Assembly: GCF_020085105.1 (NCBI RefSeq)
Contig: NC_058056.1
Span: 13,648,929 to 13,712,928, forward strand
Direction of reading: 5' to 3'
Length of the DNA stretch: 64,000 bases
Source of the DNA: Siniperca chuatsi
Lineage: Eukaryota; Chordata; Actinopteri; Centrarchiformes; Sinipercidae
Positions within the stretch are counted from its first letter, which is position 1; every line of letters starts with the position of its first letter. Positions 61,042 to 64,000 of this stretch are shown here, piece by piece. Made by a program: the position numbers and the translations under genes. The notes beneath the pieces were generated by a model, which saw nothing but the letters and a program-made list of their open reading frames with translations, ran no database searches and was not told the DNA's origin.

Positions 61042-63139
61042 TTACTGGTAGCTCACGGGGCTGTCCATGAGTGGGCTGGAGCAGTAGGGGTCTGGGGGAT
61101 CTGGGGGGTCTTGTAGCTCAGTCTCATGGGTATGGGCGTGGTCTTCCTCACACTCCTCTTCCTCCACCGGGCCATGGCTTGAACTCTGGGAGCTGGCCAT
61201 GGCGCCGTAGCTATGGTGGGCCGGGGAGGGCATGGGAGTCAAAGCCAGCTCTGGCTCCAGCAGCACGGATGCCACAAACAGCTGAGGGAGGAAGATCAAC
61301 GTATAGTTTATGATCGTGTCATACGTACCACTTCACGGGGAGTGCACGAGATGAAAGCATGGTTTTAAATTTGGGTTTGTACTCCCACCCTACACTTAAG
61401 ATAAAAATATCCATAAATGTGTATATGTATCATGATTATTGTATTGTACGCAGTCAGTGGAACTTAATATCTGCACCAATTTAGGATCTTAACAAATAAA
61501 CATGTTCATTAGTGTTCATATTCTGAATCCAGTCTAAAAATAAAGAAAATGGCAAAAATTATAAATCCAGTTTTTGGAGACAATATAACCTATATGCTTT
61601 GAAGGACCATACAGGTGACTGTGCACTTTTTAACTCAGTGATGGAAGAAGTATTTAGATCCTTTATAAAAGTACCAATACTGTACCACACTGTAAAAATA
61701 CTCCATTACAAGTAAATGTCCTGCATTCATATTTTTGCTTAAGTGAAAGTACAGAAATATTGGTAGAAAAATTTACTCATTATGCAGAAAATGTATTCAT
61801 TAAATGCAATATTATTGGCTTATTAGCTATTACCTGTGCTTTCATGTGTAAGTAGCATTTTATTGTTATAGTTGTTAAAGGTTTTTCTAATTTTACTTCT
61901 GTTGTATCGAATATAACAAATACTTATAAGATGATCATATGGTTTGTACAATATTTTCCTTTGTAATGTAGTGTAGTAGACGTATATAGCATAAAATGGA
62001 AATACTCAAGAAAACTACAAGTACCTCATAACTGTACTTAAAGTATAGTACTTGAGTAAGTTATTCTTCAACACTGCATACGGGGTGTTCTGCAGGTTTT
62101 ACAAATCACATATACTTTACATTATTTCCAACCATATTCCCAAACCTACCATAGTTTATTATTTTATCATTTGTTTACTGTTTGTCTTCTGGGGTTTATT
62201 CTCTGACACCATTGCTCATAAATGCAACACTGCTCAGCAGCTGACTCTCAAATCTCAGATGTCAGAGCTTCCCACCAGCACTTACAGTAAATGCACCAGC
62301 CTGGAATGCTCCTTTAGCAACAATACTCAATGTAACGTTTACACAAATAAAACTCAGCCTGATGTGTCAAGTTTCATGTCTCTGACAGTTGTGGCTGCTA
62401 GAAAGGTAGGAAACATACATAAAAATAAGAATACAATATGCTTTGAAAAATGCTCAACACTCATGAAAAGTATATGTGATTTTTAATAAATAGAATAAAA
62501 CATGCAAAAATACTAATATGATCCTGTAAGATATGTTTTAATGGTGTATTGGCAGGCTAATAGGAGAAAAATGTGGTGCTTTACACTGGAGGCAGTGGTG
62601 GATGTTACAGTACTCCTGTCTGCATCAGTGAACGTCCCCTCTGCTGGCTGATCAGACATCTGAAACAAAGACAATGCATACTATTCATTCATTATTAGTG
62701 CATCTTCAGCTGAACTGATTCTCTGTGAGGTATGGCGGAGCTGACCTGGTAGCTCATTGACTTGTCTGGTTGCTTCCTAAGGCACAAGCGGAAGAGGGAA
62801 AAGGCAGTAGAGGAGAGCAGGGACACTAAGGTGAAGAGGGTGATGGGGTGCACTGGACCTGTGACAGTAAGGGGAGATTGCAAAAATAAATGACAATGTT
62901 ATAATGCACACTCACAATATAATGACAGTTACAGAAACTGGAACAAGATAGAAATGGAAGTGATAACGTACCTAATCTAAGCATAGAGAAGAAGAGCAGC
63001 CAGAACATGCAGAGGATGGGAGCCACGATGACCTGGCTGATGGCTGCTCTGTGGATCCGCTGGCTGAGTTTGGTGGGAATGTATGCATAGTAGATGTTGT
63101 ATCGGTCAACCATGTGCTTCAGGATCACATAGAGCAGAC
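61042..63139 (-). CDS. TMEM63C: TMEM63C (CSC1-like mechanosensitive/osmosensitive cation channel), C-terminal part only, 4 coding exons in window
   Basis: TMEM63 proteins are vertebrate members of the CSC1/OSCA channel family, in plasma membrane and ER. Exons in transcript order: 62972-63139, 62746-62858, 62585-62659 and 61042-61281 (stop codon at 61042-61044). The first encodes [20 protein letters not shown], a family signature, and a following membrane segment [20 protein letters not shown]. The next adds [20 protein letters not shown], a further membrane segment, then basic [10 protein letters not shown]. The last two give a cytosolic tail with [16 protein letters not shown] and an acidic, histidine-bearing stretch ([17 protein letters not shown]). 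Phases agree across all junctions. Bases 63140-64000 appear to be intron, and the upstream exons lie beyond the window. TMEM63A or B is possible from sequence alone. The place beside NGB, as I recall for human TMEM63C, decides the call. Confidence 0.88.
61636..62076. mobile_element. hAT-type MITE (family B), second copy, in the last TMEM63C intron
   Basis: Starts CAGTGATGGAAGAAGTATTT and ends TTCTTCAACACTG. Inside are CATTACAAGTAAATGTCCTG and TACTTGAGTAAG, matching the copy at 37796-38717. No identical 8-bp flanks remain, and several positions of the ends have changed, so it looks older or more worn than the first copy. Confidence 0.8.
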
Positions 63140-64000
63140 CTAGAGGGGCACAAGAAAATACACATACACTGATCAGTACCTGCAGTATGAAAGAGAGATG
63201 AAACTTCACAAATCCATCACAGTGGACATCATGTCCAGGGCTGGATAACTCCACTGAGGGCTGTGGGGTAAAAATGAGCTGTGGCCCAGGGACGGCAGGG
63301 GAAAACATTTAAATATCTAAAACACTACAGCATTCTTTGGAAAATGGAGGGCAGTATAGTTGATTTAAGGCAGAAAGACAGAAAATCCTGGTATGATCCT
63401 TTAACATAAAAGTGATATTTTTTATTTTGTTCTCCTCTACCTCCCAACCTCTACCAAACCCCACACAGGTTTAATGTAATGATCAATGTGACCTTATACA
63501 GTGTGACCTGATTTTTAACAAAAATGTGAAAATATGTCCTAAAAACAAGCAAACTGTTGTTTATTTTTCAAATGAATATTTTCCTCTTCAGGTTTGGCAG
63601 TTACATGAAGTTGGCAGTTCCACCCGATGAGGTTTAATTCAACCAATGAGATTATTTGCCTCAGCGCTGCCTCAGAAAAATGTTTGTATGCCTAAAATGC
63701 CAATCTGCAGAAACCAACACAGGTAAAATGCACAGAACAGCAGTGTAGTATGTATGAAAGGGCCTATTCGGACTGAGGATTTCACTGCAGAAGTAAATAG
63801 AAGCTTGGTGAGCTCTGGGCAGAGACAGGAGCAGAGTGGGCGTCTGGCTCGCAACTTACTGTGTCTGGGTGTCTGGGACTACAGCAGCAAATTCACACAG
63901 TCTGCATCGGACTGGCAGGCAGCAGAGGAGAGTGAGGTCACAGTATGAGGAGAGACAACACATACACATGCAAGACTAAGAGGGAAGGTGATGGGATGGA
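63140..64000 (-). other. TMEM63C: TMEM63C intron running off the window
   Basis: No segment matching the expected preceding TMEM63 exon (a membrane segment before GLLYV) was found in either phase. I therefore read this stretch as intron. Confidence 0.6.

Noticed and set aside
62826-63308. A 160-codon minus-strand open frame over TMEM63C
   Set aside because: It reads through intron on both sides of the real exon 62972-63139. Splice sites and family similarity support only the exon.

Overview
The window is nuclear DNA from a bony fish, most likely a percomorph teleost. The evidence is compact intron-split vertebrate genes with GT-AG introns, protein sequences of teleost type (neuroglobin above all), abundant (CA)n and (GATA)n microsatellites, and several short repeat families common in spiny-rayed fish genomes. 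I see no bacterial genes, CRISPR array or rRNA.

Eight host genes are present, in this order: GSTZ1 (-), ALDH6A1 (+), BBOF1 (-), ENTPD5 (+), COQ6 (-), FAM161B (+), NGB (+) and TMEM63C (-, 5' part beyond the right edge). Each gene was rebuilt exon by exon from splice sites, codon phase and similarity to remembered vertebrate proteins. Apart from the cut TMEM63C, every reading frame is closed. Predicted lengths are GSTZ1 216 aa, ALDH6A1 525, BBOF1 500, ENTPD5 504, COQ6 482, FAM161B 562 and NGB 159.

Layout. 1-2.8 kb: GSTZ1 and a divergent promoter shared with ALDH6A1. 2.8-9.9 kb: ALDH6A1, tail-to-tail with BBOF1 (10.6-16.6 kb). 16.6-22 kb: gene-free spacer with repeats. 22-27.8 kb: ENTPD5, tail-to-tail with COQ6 (29.8-39.8 kb), with a perfect 65-bp palindrome between them. 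39.8-41.3 kb: divergent COQ6/FAM161B promoter region. 41.3-47.2 kb: FAM161B. 50.2-53.4 kb: NGB with a long 3' UTR. 53.4-61 kb: repeat-rich spacer. 61-64 kb: the last four coding exons of TMEM63C.

The genes do not form one pathway. They form a conserved block. From memory, GSTZ1, NGB and TMEM63C lie together at human 14q24.3, and FAM161B-COQ6-ENTPD5-BBOF1-ALDH6A1 lie together a few megabases away, with the same relative orientations. Here the second block sits between GSTZ1 and NGB, where human has POMT2. Roles are mitochondrial (ALDH6A1, COQ6, GSTZ1), ciliary or centrosomal (BBOF1, FAM161B), ER nucleotidase (ENTPD5), heme protein (NGB) and membrane channel (TMEM63C). Both cilium-related genes have a good RFX X-box in their 5' region.

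I found no undescribed multi-gene system. The more unusual signals are a proline-rich repeat insert in ENTPD5, the perfect palindrome, the two X-boxes, a nested pair of MITEs with an intact 8-bp target duplication, and a cluster of one unnamed repeat family around 55-59 kb.
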